Notes: generated by a model not told the origin, from the sequence alone. A stretch of 64,000 nucleotides of DNA from Alistipes sp. (GCA_017555105.1 JAFZHB010000020.1:57167-121166); one strand, 5' to 3'; shown: positions 42,170-50,642, counted from the stretch's first letter. Numbers and translations: made by a program.

Positions 42170-43039
42170 GTGAAAAGATTCTTTACCCTTCTGTTTGGCG
42201 CGACGGCATGGCTTGCGCTGCCAACTACAGCCACGGCACAGAGCACCATCGCCAAGGCCGACTCGGTGCTCCTCTCGGAGCGTACCGAGGGCGATGAACG
42301 CATCAGCGAGTACCGTGTGCATACCCCCGAGGAGGCCGATTATTCGCTCCACTATGCCATCAGCTCTTCGGCTCTGAACAAGAGCCTCAATGGCAATGAG
42401 GCGGAGATGATCGACCTGAAAAACTTGGTGCAGGGGTTCCTGAGCGACACGGCCAACCATGTGAAGCAGGTGCGCATCAAGGGTATGGCCTCGCCCGATG
42501 GACCTATGGCGCTCAATAAGTCGCTGGCCGCCCACCGTGCAGCCGCGATGAAGGCCTACCTCGATCAGCACTACCACTTCTCGAAACAGTACCCCGTAAC
42601 GACGAGTTCGGAGGTGGCGACCTGGGCGGGGGTGCGTGCGGCTGTAGCGGCAGATAAGGCTGTGCCGAAGCAGGCCGCCGTGCTGGCGATCCTCGATGCA
42701 AAGCAGACCCCGCAGCAGACCGAGGCAGCGCTGAAGCAGCACCCTGAGGTGTGGGCCTATCTGGCGAAGCAGATTCTGCCTGCGATGCGCAAGGTGGAGC
42801 TCGAGATCGACTATGCCGTGGCAACCCTGGTGGAGCACGCCACTCAGATCGCTCCACCCAAGCCGCAACCCGTGGCTGAGGCCAAGGCGCAGCCCCAACC
42901 GAATGCTCAGCCGCTGGCCGAGGTGGTGGTGATCGAGGAGGTGATCAGCCCCTCGGAGGATCCGTGTCGCGAGGCGTGGTGCAGCTCGCCACAGCGCGGC
43001 GTGATCGTAGATATGACCTTTGTGGAGGTAGATTATTAA
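42170..43039 (+). CDS. OmpA-like exported protein
   Basis: 289 residues with a signal peptide (MKRFFTLLFGATAWLALPTTATA). The start codon is GTG at 42170. Residues about 55-210 resemble an OmpA C-terminal peptidoglycan-binding module: VKQVRIKGMASPDGPMALNKSLAAHRAAAMKAYLDQHY. The second half of the module is divergent, and a Pro/Gln/Ala-rich linker (KPQPVAEAKAQPQPNAQP) leads to a Cys-containing tail. It is probably a periplasmic cell-wall-associated protein, but confidence in the domain call is moderate. Confidence 0.65.
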   Translation: MKRFFTLLFGATAWLALPTTATAQSTIAKADSVLLSERTEGDERISEYRVHTPEEADYSLHYAISSSALNKSLNGNEAEMIDLKNLVQGFLSDTANHVKQVRIKGMASPDGPMALNKSLAAHRAAAMKAYLDQHYHFSKQYPVTTSSEVATWAGVRAAVAADKAVPKQAAVLAILDAKQTPQQTEAALKQHPEVWAYLAKQILPAMRKVELEIDYAVATLVEHATQIAPPKPQPVAEAKAQPQPNAQPLAEVVVIEEVISPSEDPCREAWCSSPQRGVIVDMTFVEVDY

Positions 43040-43047
43040 AAAAAGGC

Positions 43048-43078
43048 TTGATTTTACCGAAAGATTTATTTATATTTG
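43048..43078 (+). promoter_or_regulatory. Promoter of the 94-aa protein gene
   Basis: TTG (43048-43050), a 20-nt spacer and TATATTTG (43071-43078), 29 nt before the start codon. Confidence 0.75.
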
Positions 43079-43107
43079 CCCTATAAACAACCAAAATTTT
43101 TGAATCT

Positions 43108-43392
43108 ATGGCAAATTTACGCGTGCTGAAAAAGCAGATTGATTATTGTTTGGAGGAGGTTCTGTTCGATTGTGAGATGGCTATCTGTTTCCAGCCCTCG
43201 AAAGAGGAGGCCGTTTCGAAGGTGATCGAGGAGGCTGTTGCTGTGCGCAACGAGCTCTTTGCGAAGGCTATGAACCCCGCCGAGCCGCATAACAAGTCGC
43301 TGGTGCGTAAGCACTACTCGGCTCTGCGCCGCGAGATCGCAGCTTCGTTCTCGGAGCTCTTCGACAAACTCTCGCAGGTAAACGAGCAGTAA
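43108..43392 (+). CDS. Conserved small helical protein, function unknown
   Basis: 94 residues, all helical, cytoplasmic: LKKQIDYCLEEVLFDCEMAICF, EEAVSKVIEEAVAVRNELFAKAMNP, HYSALRREIAASFSELFDKLSQVN. I recall similar small proteins in Bacteroidales but cannot name a function. It has its own strong promoter and terminator, so it is a monocistronic gene that is probably well expressed. Confidence 0.78.
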   Translation: MANLRVLKKQIDYCLEEVLFDCEMAICFQPSKEEAVSKVIEEAVAVRNELFAKAMNPAEPHNKSLVRKHYSALRREIAASFSELFDKLSQVNEQ

Positions 43393-43418
43393 ATCGAACA
43401 TCTTTCGGTAAAAGCACC

Positions 43419-43459
43419 CGATGCCCTGCCTTTCGAGGCGGGGCATCGCTGTTTTTTTT
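43419..43459 (+). terminator. Terminator of the 94-aa protein gene
   Basis: CGATGCCCTGCC (43419-43430) pairs with GGCGGGGCATCG (43437-43448), followed by an eight-T run. Confidence 0.87.
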
Positions 43460-43483
43460 GGTGCAATATCCCTGTGTGAGTGC

Positions 43484-43513
43484 TTGTTTGTTCCGGAAAA
43501 GTTTGTAATTTTG
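43484..43513 (+). promoter_or_regulatory. Promoter candidate of the second peptide/LRR lipoprotein module
   Basis: TTG (43484-43486), a 19-nt spacer and TAATTTTG (43506-43513). It would give a leader of about 300 nt before the peptide gene at 43825. In this leader I see no convincing gene; a second, weaker -7-like box (TGTTTTTG) lies near 43769. Confidence 0.55.
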
Positions 43514-43824
43514 TAGTACCGAGTGGAAAAGTCTGCTCGGTGACATATTACGAAAGTGTTTTTCGCTTTTGTCCTCAAATGAAAATGTGGCAATTTTCAA
43601 CGAAGAAAGGACGAACGAACAGCACTCATTTCTTGTATAGCTATGTGTGGCTATGCGCTTTGTCGCATATACCCTCATACTATCCAAGTGTGGGGTATTG
43701 CATCGTTTGTTTTCTTCGGGTTCGCCACAACCTTCATTTGAACAGACGAAAATCAGCTCCACACTTTCTGTTTTTGTAAATCACCGTCAGGAGGAGTTGA
43801 GGCGGTAACCTAAACTTTTTGACG

Positions 43825-43935
43825 ATGAAAAAGGTTTGTTATGAGGTACCTGAAGTCGAGGTATTGAATGTGATGGTTGAACAAGGCTTTGCCGGTTCGC
43901 AGTTGGAGAGTCCTGAAGAGGGAGAGTTCGATTAA
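43825..43935 (+). CDS. 36-aa peptide, PEVEV/VEQGFA family
   Basis: ATG to TAA, 36 residues: MKKVCYEVPEVEVLNVMVEQ then GFAGSQLESPEEGEFD. It shares Lys/Tyr at the start, PEVEV, VEQGFA and a Ser-containing acidic tail with the peptide at 20540-20647. The downstream lipoprotein starts 13 nt after its stop. No signal peptide, no transmembrane segment. Function unknown; the conserved pairing with fimbrillin-like lipoproteins is the only clue. Confidence 0.72.
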   Translation: MKKVCYEVPEVEVLNVMVEQGFAGSQLESPEEGEFD

Positions 43936-43948
43936 TTGAGTGGCGACT

Positions 43949-46825
43949 ATGAAACGGATATTTTGGATGCTTGCAGCCCTGTTTGTGGCAGGGTGTGAGC
44001 AGTCGCCCATCGAGGAGCAGTCGGCAACGGGTGCCGAGGAGTTCTATGCGACCTTTGAGAACGACAGTGATTCGCGCACCTTCTTGGACGAGCAGTTGCG
44101 TCTGCGCTGGACGGCCGATGACCGCATCACGATCTTCAAAAAAGAGGCCTACAACCGTGAATTTAAGTTCACGGGCGTGACCGGTTCCAATGCGGGTGGT
44201 TTTGCACAGGTGTCGGTGGATGATGATTTCTATTACGGTGCAGCACTACCTTATAATTATGCAGCCTATCCCCATTCAAACACCACGACTTTCCACGAGG
44301 ACGGCTACTTTACGCTGACGATGCCCGCCGAGCAGAGCTATGCCGAAAGTTCGGTTGGTTTGGGCGCTAATACGATGGTTGCTGCATCGGAGACGGGAAA
44401 GTTGGTGTTTAAGAATGTAGGTGGCTTCTTGCGCGTACAGCTCTACGGAGCAGATCAAAGCGTGAAGAAGATCACCCTCTCGTCGATTGCGGGCGAGGCC
44501 TTGGCCGGTGAGGCGAAGATCTACGCCTCGCTGACCGATGATCCCACTTGCACGATGGTGGGTACCACCTCGTCAATCGTGCTGACCTGCACGGAGGCCG
44601 TCACGGTTAATACCACGGAGGATGCTCCCGTTGCGTTTTGGATCGTTGTGCCGCCCTGCACGCTCTCGAAGGGCTACAAGGTGACGGTCGAGAATGCCGA
44701 TGGCAACACGCAGGAGTTCTTGGTGAATAAGGAGAAGACCTTCACGCGCAATGTCTATAGCACACTGAAGCGTGAATTGACGATGGGGCAGACGGTTGAC
44801 CCATCATCGGCCGTACCAAGCCATCAGATTTGGTACACCTCGAGCGATGAGACAATGATCGAGCCCACCACAACGGGTGAATCGGTCTTTGGTGCCACGA
44901 TCTCGTCGCACACCTACCGCAACGGATTGGGTGTAATCACCTTCAGCGGAAATGTAACAAAGGTTGGCGACAACGCATTCAAAGGCAAGACCAAATTGGT
45001 CACGATTTCACTCCCCGAAACGGTAACGGAAATTGGTCGCTACGCTTTCCAAAATTGTACACGCCTGACGGAGATTTCAGCCCCCAAAGCAACTACGGTC
45101 GGGGACTATGCATTTGATAACTGCGCACAATTGACATCCGTACCGTTTGCGTCGAATCTGACGCGTGTTAGACAGCATGCATTTAGCGCATGTAGAAGCC
45201 TAACAAGCCTTAATCTAAAGAATGTCTCATCACTTGGTTCATATGCTTTTTCCGAGTGCTCGAATTTGGAGCAAGTCACCTTGTTGGCGCTGAAGGGTAC
45301 CATTGGAGGTAATGCATTCTCCTCATGCTCAAAATTAAAGGAGATTAATATTCCCGAAAGTGTAACGGAGATTGAAGGTGGCGCATTCGCTGGCTGTTCG
45401 TCGCTGACCTCGGTTTATATCTCCGACCTTGCAGCTTGGTGTGGCATTTCATTTACTTCGTCCGATGCCTCTCCGTGCTCCAACGGAGCCGCCATCTACC
45501 TAAACGGCAAGTTGTTGACCGATGTGACCATTCCCGACAGCGTGACGAAAATCGGGGATTATGTATTCTATAATTGTTTGTCGCTGAAATCGGTGACCAT
45601 TCCCGAAGGTGTAACAACGATTGGGGGTGTCGCATTCAAAGGCTGTTCGTCGCTGACCTCGGTGACCATTCCCGAAAGTGTAAAGGAGATTGGGGCGTCG
45701 GCATTCCGTATCTGTTCGTCGCTGACGGAGATAACCATTCCCGAAAGTGTAACAACGCTTGGACATGCCGCATTCCAAAGCTGTTCGTCGCTGAAGGAGA
45801 TAACCATTCCCGAAAGTGTAACGGAGATTAGGTCGTCGACATTTCGTGGCTGTTCGTCGCTGACTTCGGTGATCATTCCCGAAAGTGTAACGACGATTGG
45901 GGACGAAGCGTTCGCTTTTTGTTCGTCGCTGACGGAGATAACCATTCCCAAAAGTGTAACGGAGATTGGATCGAGTGCATTCAGCAATTGTTCCTCGCTG
46001 ACCTCGGTCTATTGCAAGCGAACCACACCTCCAATATTAGGTGATTTTTATGTATTTTTCCAGAATGCTTCGGATAGAAAGATCTATGTGCCGGCATCGG
46101 ATGATGACAGCATTATCAATGCATATAAATCGGCGGCTTATTGGTCAACTTATGCCTCTTCGATCGTGGAGTATGATGGTTCTTTACCAAACAACGAGAT
46201 TCACTATACTGCTACCGCGCAGGTAGTCCCGTCTGAAAACGCAGTATTTGGTGCAATCTATCTTCCCGGACAATCGACCTACGACAGCACGACTCAAACG
46301 GGCGTACTGAAATTCGATGGGGAGGTCACAACGATTGATGGTGGAGCGTTCTTATTCTGTTCATCGCTCATATCGATGACTATCCCCGAGAGTGTAACGA
46401 AGCTTGGAGATCATGCGTTTTTTAACTGTTCTGCGCTTACTACGGTAGTCATTCCTGAGAGTGTAACGGAGTTTACAGGCAAAACATTTGCAGGCTGTTC
46501 ATCGTTATCCTCAGTGACGATCCCCGCGGGTGTAAGAACGATTGGGGCATATACATTCGAGCGCTGTTCTTCGCTGACGGAGATAACCATTCCCGATGGT
46601 GTTACTTCGATTGGAATGTATGCATTCGAAGCTTGTTCGTCGCTGACCTCGATCTATTGTAAGCCAACCACACCGCCTACTTTAGGTTTGGATGTGTTCA
46701 TCGGTACTACTTCAAGAACGATTTATGTGCCAGCCGCTGACGATGATAGCATTATCAATGCCTATAAGGTGGCTGACGGTTGGAGTGAGTACGCTGATGC
46801 GATCGCAGAATATGAATTTGAATAA
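43949..46825 (+). CDS. BspA-type LRR lipoprotein with fimbrillin-like N-terminus
   Basis: 958 residues from ATG 43949 (MKRIFWMLAALFVAGCEQ, lipobox VAGC); a GTG three codons upstream is less likely. A fimbrillin-like domain spans about 30-280 (LRLRWTADDRITIFKKE, ALPYNYAAYPHS). Then two LRR cassettes follow, each opened by a beta module (QIWYTSSDETM; EIHYTATAQVV) and closed by a module with TTPPxLG, IYVPAxDDDSIINAYK and YAxxIxEY. The LRRs are the 23-residue LRR_5/BspA type (SSLTSVTIPESVTEIG). BspA proteins mediate binding to host proteins or other bacteria. AT content is higher than in neighbours around 45100-45350 and 46000-46200. Confidence 0.88.
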   Translation: MKRIFWMLAALFVAGCEQSPIEEQSATGAEEFYATFENDSDSRTFLDEQLRLRWTADDRITIFKKEAYNREFKFTGVTGSNAGGFAQVSVDDDFYYGAALPYNYAAYPHSNTTTFHEDGYFTLTMPAEQSYAESSVGLGANTMVAASETGKLVFKNVGGFLRVQLYGADQSVKKITLSSIAGEALAGEAKIYASLTDDPTCTMVGTTSSIVLTCTEAVTVNTTEDAPVAFWIVVPPCTLSKGYKVTVENADGNTQEFLVNKEKTFTRNVYSTLKRELTMGQTVDPSSAVPSHQIWYTSSDETMIEPTTTGESVFGATISSHTYRNGLGVITFSGNVTKVGDNAFKGKTKLVTISLPETVTEIGRYAFQNCTRLTEISAPKATTVGDYAFDNCAQLTSVPFASNLTRVRQHAFSACRSLTSLNLKNVSSLGSYAFSECSNLEQVTLLALKGTIGGNAFSSCSKLKEINIPESVTEIEGGAFAGCSSLTSVYISDLAAWCGISFTSSDASPCSNGAAIYLNGKLLTDVTIPDSVTKIGDYVFYNCLSLKSVTIPEGVTTIGGVAFKGCSSLTSVTIPESVKEIGASAFRICSSLTEITIPESVTTLGHAAFQSCSSLKEITIPESVTEIRSSTFRGCSSLTSVIIPESVTTIGDEAFAFCSSLTEITIPKSVTEIGSSAFSNCSSLTSVYCKRTTPPILGDFYVFFQNASDRKIYVPASDDDSIINAYKSAAYWSTYASSIVEYDGSLPNNEIHYTATAQVVPSENAVFGAIYLPGQSTYDSTTQTGVLKFDGEVTTIDGGAFLFCSSLISMTIPESVTKLGDHAFFNCSALTTVVIPESVTEFTGKTFAGCSSLSSVTIPAGVRTIGAYTFERCSSLTEITIPDGVTSIGMYAFEACSSLTSIYCKPTTPPTLGLDVFIGTTSRTIYVPAADDDSIINAYKVADGWSEYADAIAEYEFE
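45527..46010 (+). repeat. Seven 69-bp tandem repeats inside the LRR gene
   Basis: Period 69 bp (23 codons), with long identical stretches such as ACCATTCCCGAAAGTGTAAC and TGTTCGTCGCTGAC between units. The near-identity at DNA level, not just protein level, points to recent expansion or recombination. A second, more diverged block lies around 46376-46650. Confidence 0.8.
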
Positions 46826-46855
46826 CTAACGATTAACAACAAAAACGAATAAATT

Positions 46856-47548
46856 ATGGCTAAACTGTCTTTCACGCTGCATATTTCGCAGCAGGATTAC
46901 GACGATACCATTGCCAATCGCTATGCAGTGTTGCCAAAATATGGTGTTGAGGCAGCGATCTTACAGCGCATCTTTGCAAGTTATTCAACCTTTTCGTATG
47001 AGGATATCTTGTTGCGCTCGACCCTGCTCAATCAATTCTATTCAACGGCCATTTTGGATATACGCAGTATGGCTGAGCATATCGCGCACCTGCCGAATGT
47101 GGCGACCGACCTGCAACAGGGTGTAGTGAATGTCGTGCCACAGATTGCGCGGGTAATGCACAACGGAAAGCAGTGGAACCATACTTCGTTTGCATCCAAA
47201 TTTGCAAGTTATCAGAACAATGGGGCTTTCCCGATTATGGATAGTCTTGTTGTCGATGTGTTTGCCAAACTGCGGATGCTGGGATTCTTTGTAAAAAACA
47301 CCAAGTTCTCGAAAGAAACATTGCGTACCAATTACTCGCTGTATGTGGATGTGTACAATGAGTTTGTCGCCTTGTCGGGAATGGGGAAGCTAATCCAAAA
47401 TGGACGACCGCTCAATTACAAGGAGGTAGATGACTATCTATGGGCGTCGCGTAAGATCAAGTTGCTTGACCCCAATTCACCCGAGGCTAAGGCGGCTCCC
47501 GTAGCGTATGCGCAGGTGATTGGTAACGCGATCAATATAATCCCATAA
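46856..47548 (+). CDS. Unknown 230-aa protein downstream of the LRR lipoprotein
   Basis: 230 residues, mainly helical, no signal peptide. The stretch SFASKFASYQNNGAFPIMDSLV (about 122-143) recalls a motif I associate with helix-hairpin-helix/OGG-fold-like or defence-linked hypothetical proteins (FASK-W/F-x-N-P-x-A-F/Y-P-I-x-D-S), but I cannot confirm it. It begins 30 nt after the LRR gene and shares its lower GC, so it was probably acquired or is expressed with it. Ends in a strong terminator. Confidence 0.6.
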   Translation: MAKLSFTLHISQQDYDDTIANRYAVLPKYGVEAAILQRIFASYSTFSYEDILLRSTLLNQFYSTAILDIRSMAEHIAHLPNVATDLQQGVVNVVPQIARVMHNGKQWNHTSFASKFASYQNNGAFPIMDSLVVDVFAKLRMLGFFVKNTKFSKETLRTNYSLYVDVYNEFVALSGMGKLIQNGRPLNYKEVDDYLWASRKIKLLDPNSPEAKAAPVAYAQVIGNAINIIP

Positions 47549-47593
47549 AATTGTTGTTAATTTATTCAGTCGGGACATTTCAATTCCCTTTTG

Positions 47594-47632
47594 GCACGGG
47601 TTGCATTTTTGTAGCCCGTGCTGTTTTTTTTT
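47594..47632 (+). terminator. Terminator of the LRR lipoprotein / 230-aa unit
   Basis: GCACGGG (47594-47600) pairs with CCCGTGC (47615-47621), followed by nine T. Confidence 0.8.
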
Positions 47633-47661
47633 GTGAGCGGATGATTGATCGGGTCGGGGAG

Positions 47662-48432
47662 TTACTCCTCCTTGCAGCATCCGTCGCCCGGGTGGTGCGC
47701 GAGGATGGTGTGGGGGATGGCGCCGTGGGAGAGGAGCTGGATCGGGCAGTTGAAGGCGGCCAGCTGCGTGGCGTTGATCTGGTTCGAGTGGTGACGATGC
47801 ACCGTACGATTGACGCAAACGATCTCCTTCACGAGGCTGGAGATCGTGCCGACATCGTGCGAAATGATCATGATGGCCATGCGCTGATTCAGCTCGCGCA
47901 ATCGTTTGTAGAGCTCGTGCTCGAATTGGTTGTCGACAAAATTGGTGGGCTCGTCGAGGATCAGGAGCTCGGGATCGGAGATGATCGCACGGCAGAGTAG
48001 GGCGCGCTGTAGCTGTCCTCCTGAAACCTCCGATACGGGGTGGTCGGCCAGCTCGGCGATGCCACTCTCGGCCAGGAGCGCAAGTGCCTTCTCGCGGTCG
48101 GCACGGCGGTAGCGGCAGAAGAATCCGCGCTGACCCTGCAAGCCCGAGAGCACCACCTCCAGGATCGAGATCGGGAAGGCACGATCGAACTCCGATAGCT
48201 GCGGCATATAGCCGATCAGTCGCTCACGACCACGGCAGAGTGCGGGTGAAAACTCGATGCGACCGGAGTAGGGGATAGCCCCCAAAATAGCCTTCACGAG
48301 GGTGCTCTTGCCGCCACCATTGGGGCCAATCACACCGAGGAAGTCACTGCGCGAAATCGTTAGATTCACGCCGCTCAGCGCCTCGCATCCGTCGTAGGAA
48401 ACGGAGACATTCTGTAGTTCTAAGAGCTTCAT
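47662..48432 (-). CDS. znuC: Zinc/manganese ABC transporter ATP-binding protein
   Basis: 256 residues. Walker A GPNGGGKST (36-44), Q-loop in IGYMPQLSEFDRAFPISILEVV, signature VSGGQLQRALLCRA and Walker B LLILDEPTNFVD, followed by IISHDVG. The MPQ...FPxxxxEVV sequence is typical of the ZnuC/MntB metal group. The C-terminal extension after residue 210 is His/Cys-containing (RTVHRHHSNQ; GDGCCKEE), consistent with metal handling. Overlaps the binding-protein gene by 4 nt. No permease follows it in this window. Confidence 0.88.
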   Translation of the reverse strand: MKLLELQNVSVSYDGCEALSGVNLTISRSDFLGVIGPNGGGKSTLVKAILGAIPYSGRIEFSPALCRGRERLIGYMPQLSEFDRAFPISILEVVLSGLQGQRGFFCRYRRADREKALALLAESGIAELADHPVSEVSGGQLQRALLCRAIISDPELLILDEPTNFVDNQFEHELYKRLRELNQRMAIMIISHDVGTISSLVKEIVCVNRTVHRHHSNQINATQLAAFNCPIQLLSHGAIPHTILAHHPGDGCCKEE

Positions 48433-49295
48433 TGTTCGGTTATTATCGTGGTGATGCGATCTATCTCGCTGAGAAAATCCTCGTTCAGCGGATCAAACTC
48501 GACGGCCTCGGCCTGCATATCTTTGGCCGCCGCCTCGACGGTCGAGCGCGGGAATTGACGCTGGTAGAGGATGCGCTTCAGACCCGCTTGGCGTGCGTGG
48601 CGGATCAGCTCGGCAATGCGTCGCGCCGAGGGCTCTTTCCCCTCCTCCTCGATGGCCGTTTGGCGTAGCCCGTAGTCACGGGCGTAGTAGGTGAGGGCAG
48701 GGTGGTAGATCATAAACTCCGACACCCGGGCAGCAGCAATACGCTCGGCCGTGCGCTGATCAAGCGCACTCAACTCCTCTCGCAGTTGCTCGTAGCGCGC
48801 GGTGTAGTGCAACGAGTCGGGGTAGGCGGCGTGGATCGTACGGTAGATCGTCTCGGCCATGGAAGTCAGGGCTCGCGGTGAACTCCAAATATGGGGATCT
48901 ACGCCGTGTGTGTGGGCGTGGTCGGCGTGGTGGTGATGGGCGCAACAGCCGGCGATGAGCTCAACCCCCTCGTGGAGTGAAATCACCTCGACCTGCTCGC
49001 CGAGTTTCTGGAGGAGCGCCTGCTCAAAATCGATCAATCCGACAGCGAAGAGCCATTGAGCACGGTTGAGCGCTACAATTTGGCGCGCTGTGGGCTCAAA
49101 GGTCTCTGGTGAAGCTCCGACGGGAACCAGCACCTCCACGGGAAAATCGTCGCCCACGATGCGCTCCACAAGCCCTTTGATGGGGGCAATGGAGGCGTAG
49201 ATGGTGCGCTCGTCCGTGGTCGCTGGACGGCTTTGGCAGCCCGTCAGCAGGAGTAGCAACAGGAGCAGCAGGGGAGTGTGTCGAATGAATTTCAT
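48429..49295 (-). CDS. znuA: Zinc ABC transporter substrate-binding lipoprotein
   Basis: 288 residues, lipobox LTGC (Cys20). Cluster A-I fold: IYASIAPIKGLVERIVGDDFPVEVLVPVGASPETFEPT, the His-rich loop CCAHHHHADHAHTHG, then VDPHIWSSPRA, EFMIYHPALTYYARDYGL and DPLNEDF near the end. The His-rich loop is the hallmark of zinc-binding ZnuA. It delivers Zn(II) to an inner-membrane permease. First gene of the pair. Confidence 0.9.
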   Translation of the reverse strand: MKFIRHTPLLLLLLLLLTGCQSRPATTDERTIYASIAPIKGLVERIVGDDFPVEVLVPVGASPETFEPTARQIVALNRAQWLFAVGLIDFEQALLQKLGEQVEVISLHEGVELIAGCCAHHHHADHAHTHGVDPHIWSSPRALTSMAETIYRTIHAAYPDSLHYTARYEQLREELSALDQRTAERIAAARVSEFMIYHPALTYYARDYGLRQTAIEEEGKEPSARRIAELIRHARQAGLKRILYQRQFPRSTVEAAAKDMQAEAVEFDPLNEDFLSEIDRITTIITEQ

Positions 49296-49324
49296 ACCGC
49301 AAATGTACGAATTTTACCCCGATA

Positions 49325-49356
49325 TTTGTATCTTTTTCTTCGGTTGCGTAGATTTG
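49325..49356 (+). promoter_or_regulatory. Promoter of the 123-aa exported protein gene
   Basis: TTTG (49325-49328), a 20-nt spacer and TAGATTTG (49349-49356), 22 nt before the start codon. The znuA gene diverges from the same 83-nt gap; its -7-like TACATTTG (49307-49300, minus) is too near its ATG for a normal leader. Confidence 0.65.
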
Positions 49357-49378
49357 TAGGAGAGAAAAACCGCTTCAG

Positions 49379-49750
49379 ATGAAACAACTGCTGCTTTCGC
49401 TCCTTTTTGTGCTGATGAGCACGAGCCTGCTGGCTGCCGATCAGGAGACCATGATTAAGGTGCAGAGCGATGTGCACCCCTCGATGAACTTCACCATCAC
49501 GCTGAAAACCTTTCAGCGGATGTTCCGTTTCATGCCCTCGGCTGTGCGTGACCGTGCGAAGGCGGAGTATCGCTGGTTTCGCGATCAGCGCTTTGGGGAT
49601 GCCGATTTCAAGCGCGGATCGATGGATTGCCACCTACGCATGGCCAGCGAGCAGTCGATGACCTTTACCTACCGCGGCATCACGGGCACGGTGTCGGATG
49701 TGCGCTGGACGCAGCTCGACTCGGTGTTCGACTACAAGCCGGCGTGGTAG
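49379..49750 (+). CDS. Small exported protein, function unknown
   Basis: 123 residues with a signal peptide (MKQLLLSLLFVLMSTSLLAA). The mature part has SMNFTITLKTFQRMFRFMP, an Arg-rich middle (RDRAKAEYRWFRDQRFGDADFKRG) and a beta-rich end (MTFTYRGITGTVSDVRW). No family recognised. It stands beside the zinc transporter genes but is divergent from them. Confidence 0.65.
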   Translation: MKQLLLSLLFVLMSTSLLAADQETMIKVQSDVHPSMNFTITLKTFQRMFRFMPSAVRDRAKAEYRWFRDQRFGDADFKRGSMDCHLRMASEQSMTFTYRGITGTVSDVRWTQLDSVFDYKPAW

Positions 49751-49823
49751 AGCGCTATTTTATAGGTGTAGCCACTATCAGCACGGATATTTTTATTGTA
49801 ACTTTGAGAAAAAATAGGACAGT

Positions 49824-50477
49824 ATGAAGTATATAATTCCGATTTTGGCATGCATGCTGGTCGCTTGTCAGGCTACGAAATCAATCGACGAACGGTTGGC
49901 GGAAGTGTGGAAAAATGATCAGGCTATCCGTGTAAAAATGCTTGATTTGACACGCGCCGTTACGGTTGAGGGGCGCATGGAGTTAGTCGATTCGCTTTTT
50001 GCGGCAGTTGCAGAAGAGGAGCGTGTCGATGCTGAAAATATGGAGATCGTTGAGGAATTGCTACGCGAAGGCTTGCCGAAAGGTTTGTCGGATAAATCGT
50101 ACCAGACGATTTGGATTGTCATTGACCATACATCGCTGCAAAAGCAGGAGCAGTATTTGCCGTTGGTGCAACAGATGGCCGATGCCGAAATGATAGGCCG
50201 TGATGAATATGCTACGCTGTTTGATCGGGTAGCGATGAAACAGAATAGACCACAACGCTATGGTAGCCAGAGCATTCAATTTGGCGCACCCGAGGCGATA
50301 CAACTCTGGTTATGGCCTGTGGAGTGTCCCCAAAAATTGGACTCGTTGCGTAGGACCGTTGGGATGCTGCCTATTTCCGATTACCTAAACACATTGACCC
50401 AAACGATGGGGGTAGAATGTCACTTCGACCCCTCGAAGACCATCGACGATCTGAATCGCATGCGGGCAACAGAGTAG
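49824..50477 (+). CDS. DUF6624-like lipoprotein
   Basis: 217 residues, lipobox LVAC (Cys15). The segment KSYQTIWIVIDHTSLQKQEQYLPLVQQMAD, then EYATLFDRVAMKQNRPQRYGSQ, matches DUF6624 (W-x-V-x-Q/D-H ... QE-YLPL ... LTDRV). The family's role is unknown. A -7 box TAACTTTG lies at 49799-49806. AT-rich compared with neighbours. Ends before the hairpin at 50604-50642. Confidence 0.72.
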   Translation: MKYIIPILACMLVACQATKSIDERLAEVWKNDQAIRVKMLDLTRAVTVEGRMELVDSLFAAVAEEERVDAENMEIVEELLREGLPKGLSDKSYQTIWIVIDHTSLQKQEQYLPLVQQMADAEMIGRDEYATLFDRVAMKQNRPQRYGSQSIQFGAPEAIQLWLWPVECPQKLDSLRRTVGMLPISDYLNTLTQTMGVECHFDPSKTIDDLNRMRATE

Positions 50478-50603
50478 ACGAAGTCCCTTATATATTAAGT
50501 TGTATACGCCTATATATTATTTAACATAATATATATATTAATTCAATTGGTTTGGGTGAATTTTAACCCGCTGAGAATCGCGTATTTTTTAACGCGCTGA
50601 TCC

Positions 50604-50642
50604 GTTCCCCGAAATAACTCATTTTCGGGGAACACTTTTTTT
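50604..50642 (+). terminator. Terminator of the DUF6624 gene
   Basis: GTTCCCCGAAA (50604-50614) pairs with TTTCGGGGAAC (50623-50633), followed by seven or more T. An AT palindrome (TATATATTAT / ATAATATATA) precedes it near 50510-50540. Confidence 0.8.

Noticed and set aside
43480-43779. 99-codon plus-strand frame
   Set aside because: Composition rich in Cys, Tyr and His, overlaps the promoter of the peptide module, no ribosome-binding site and no family. Treated as leader sequence.
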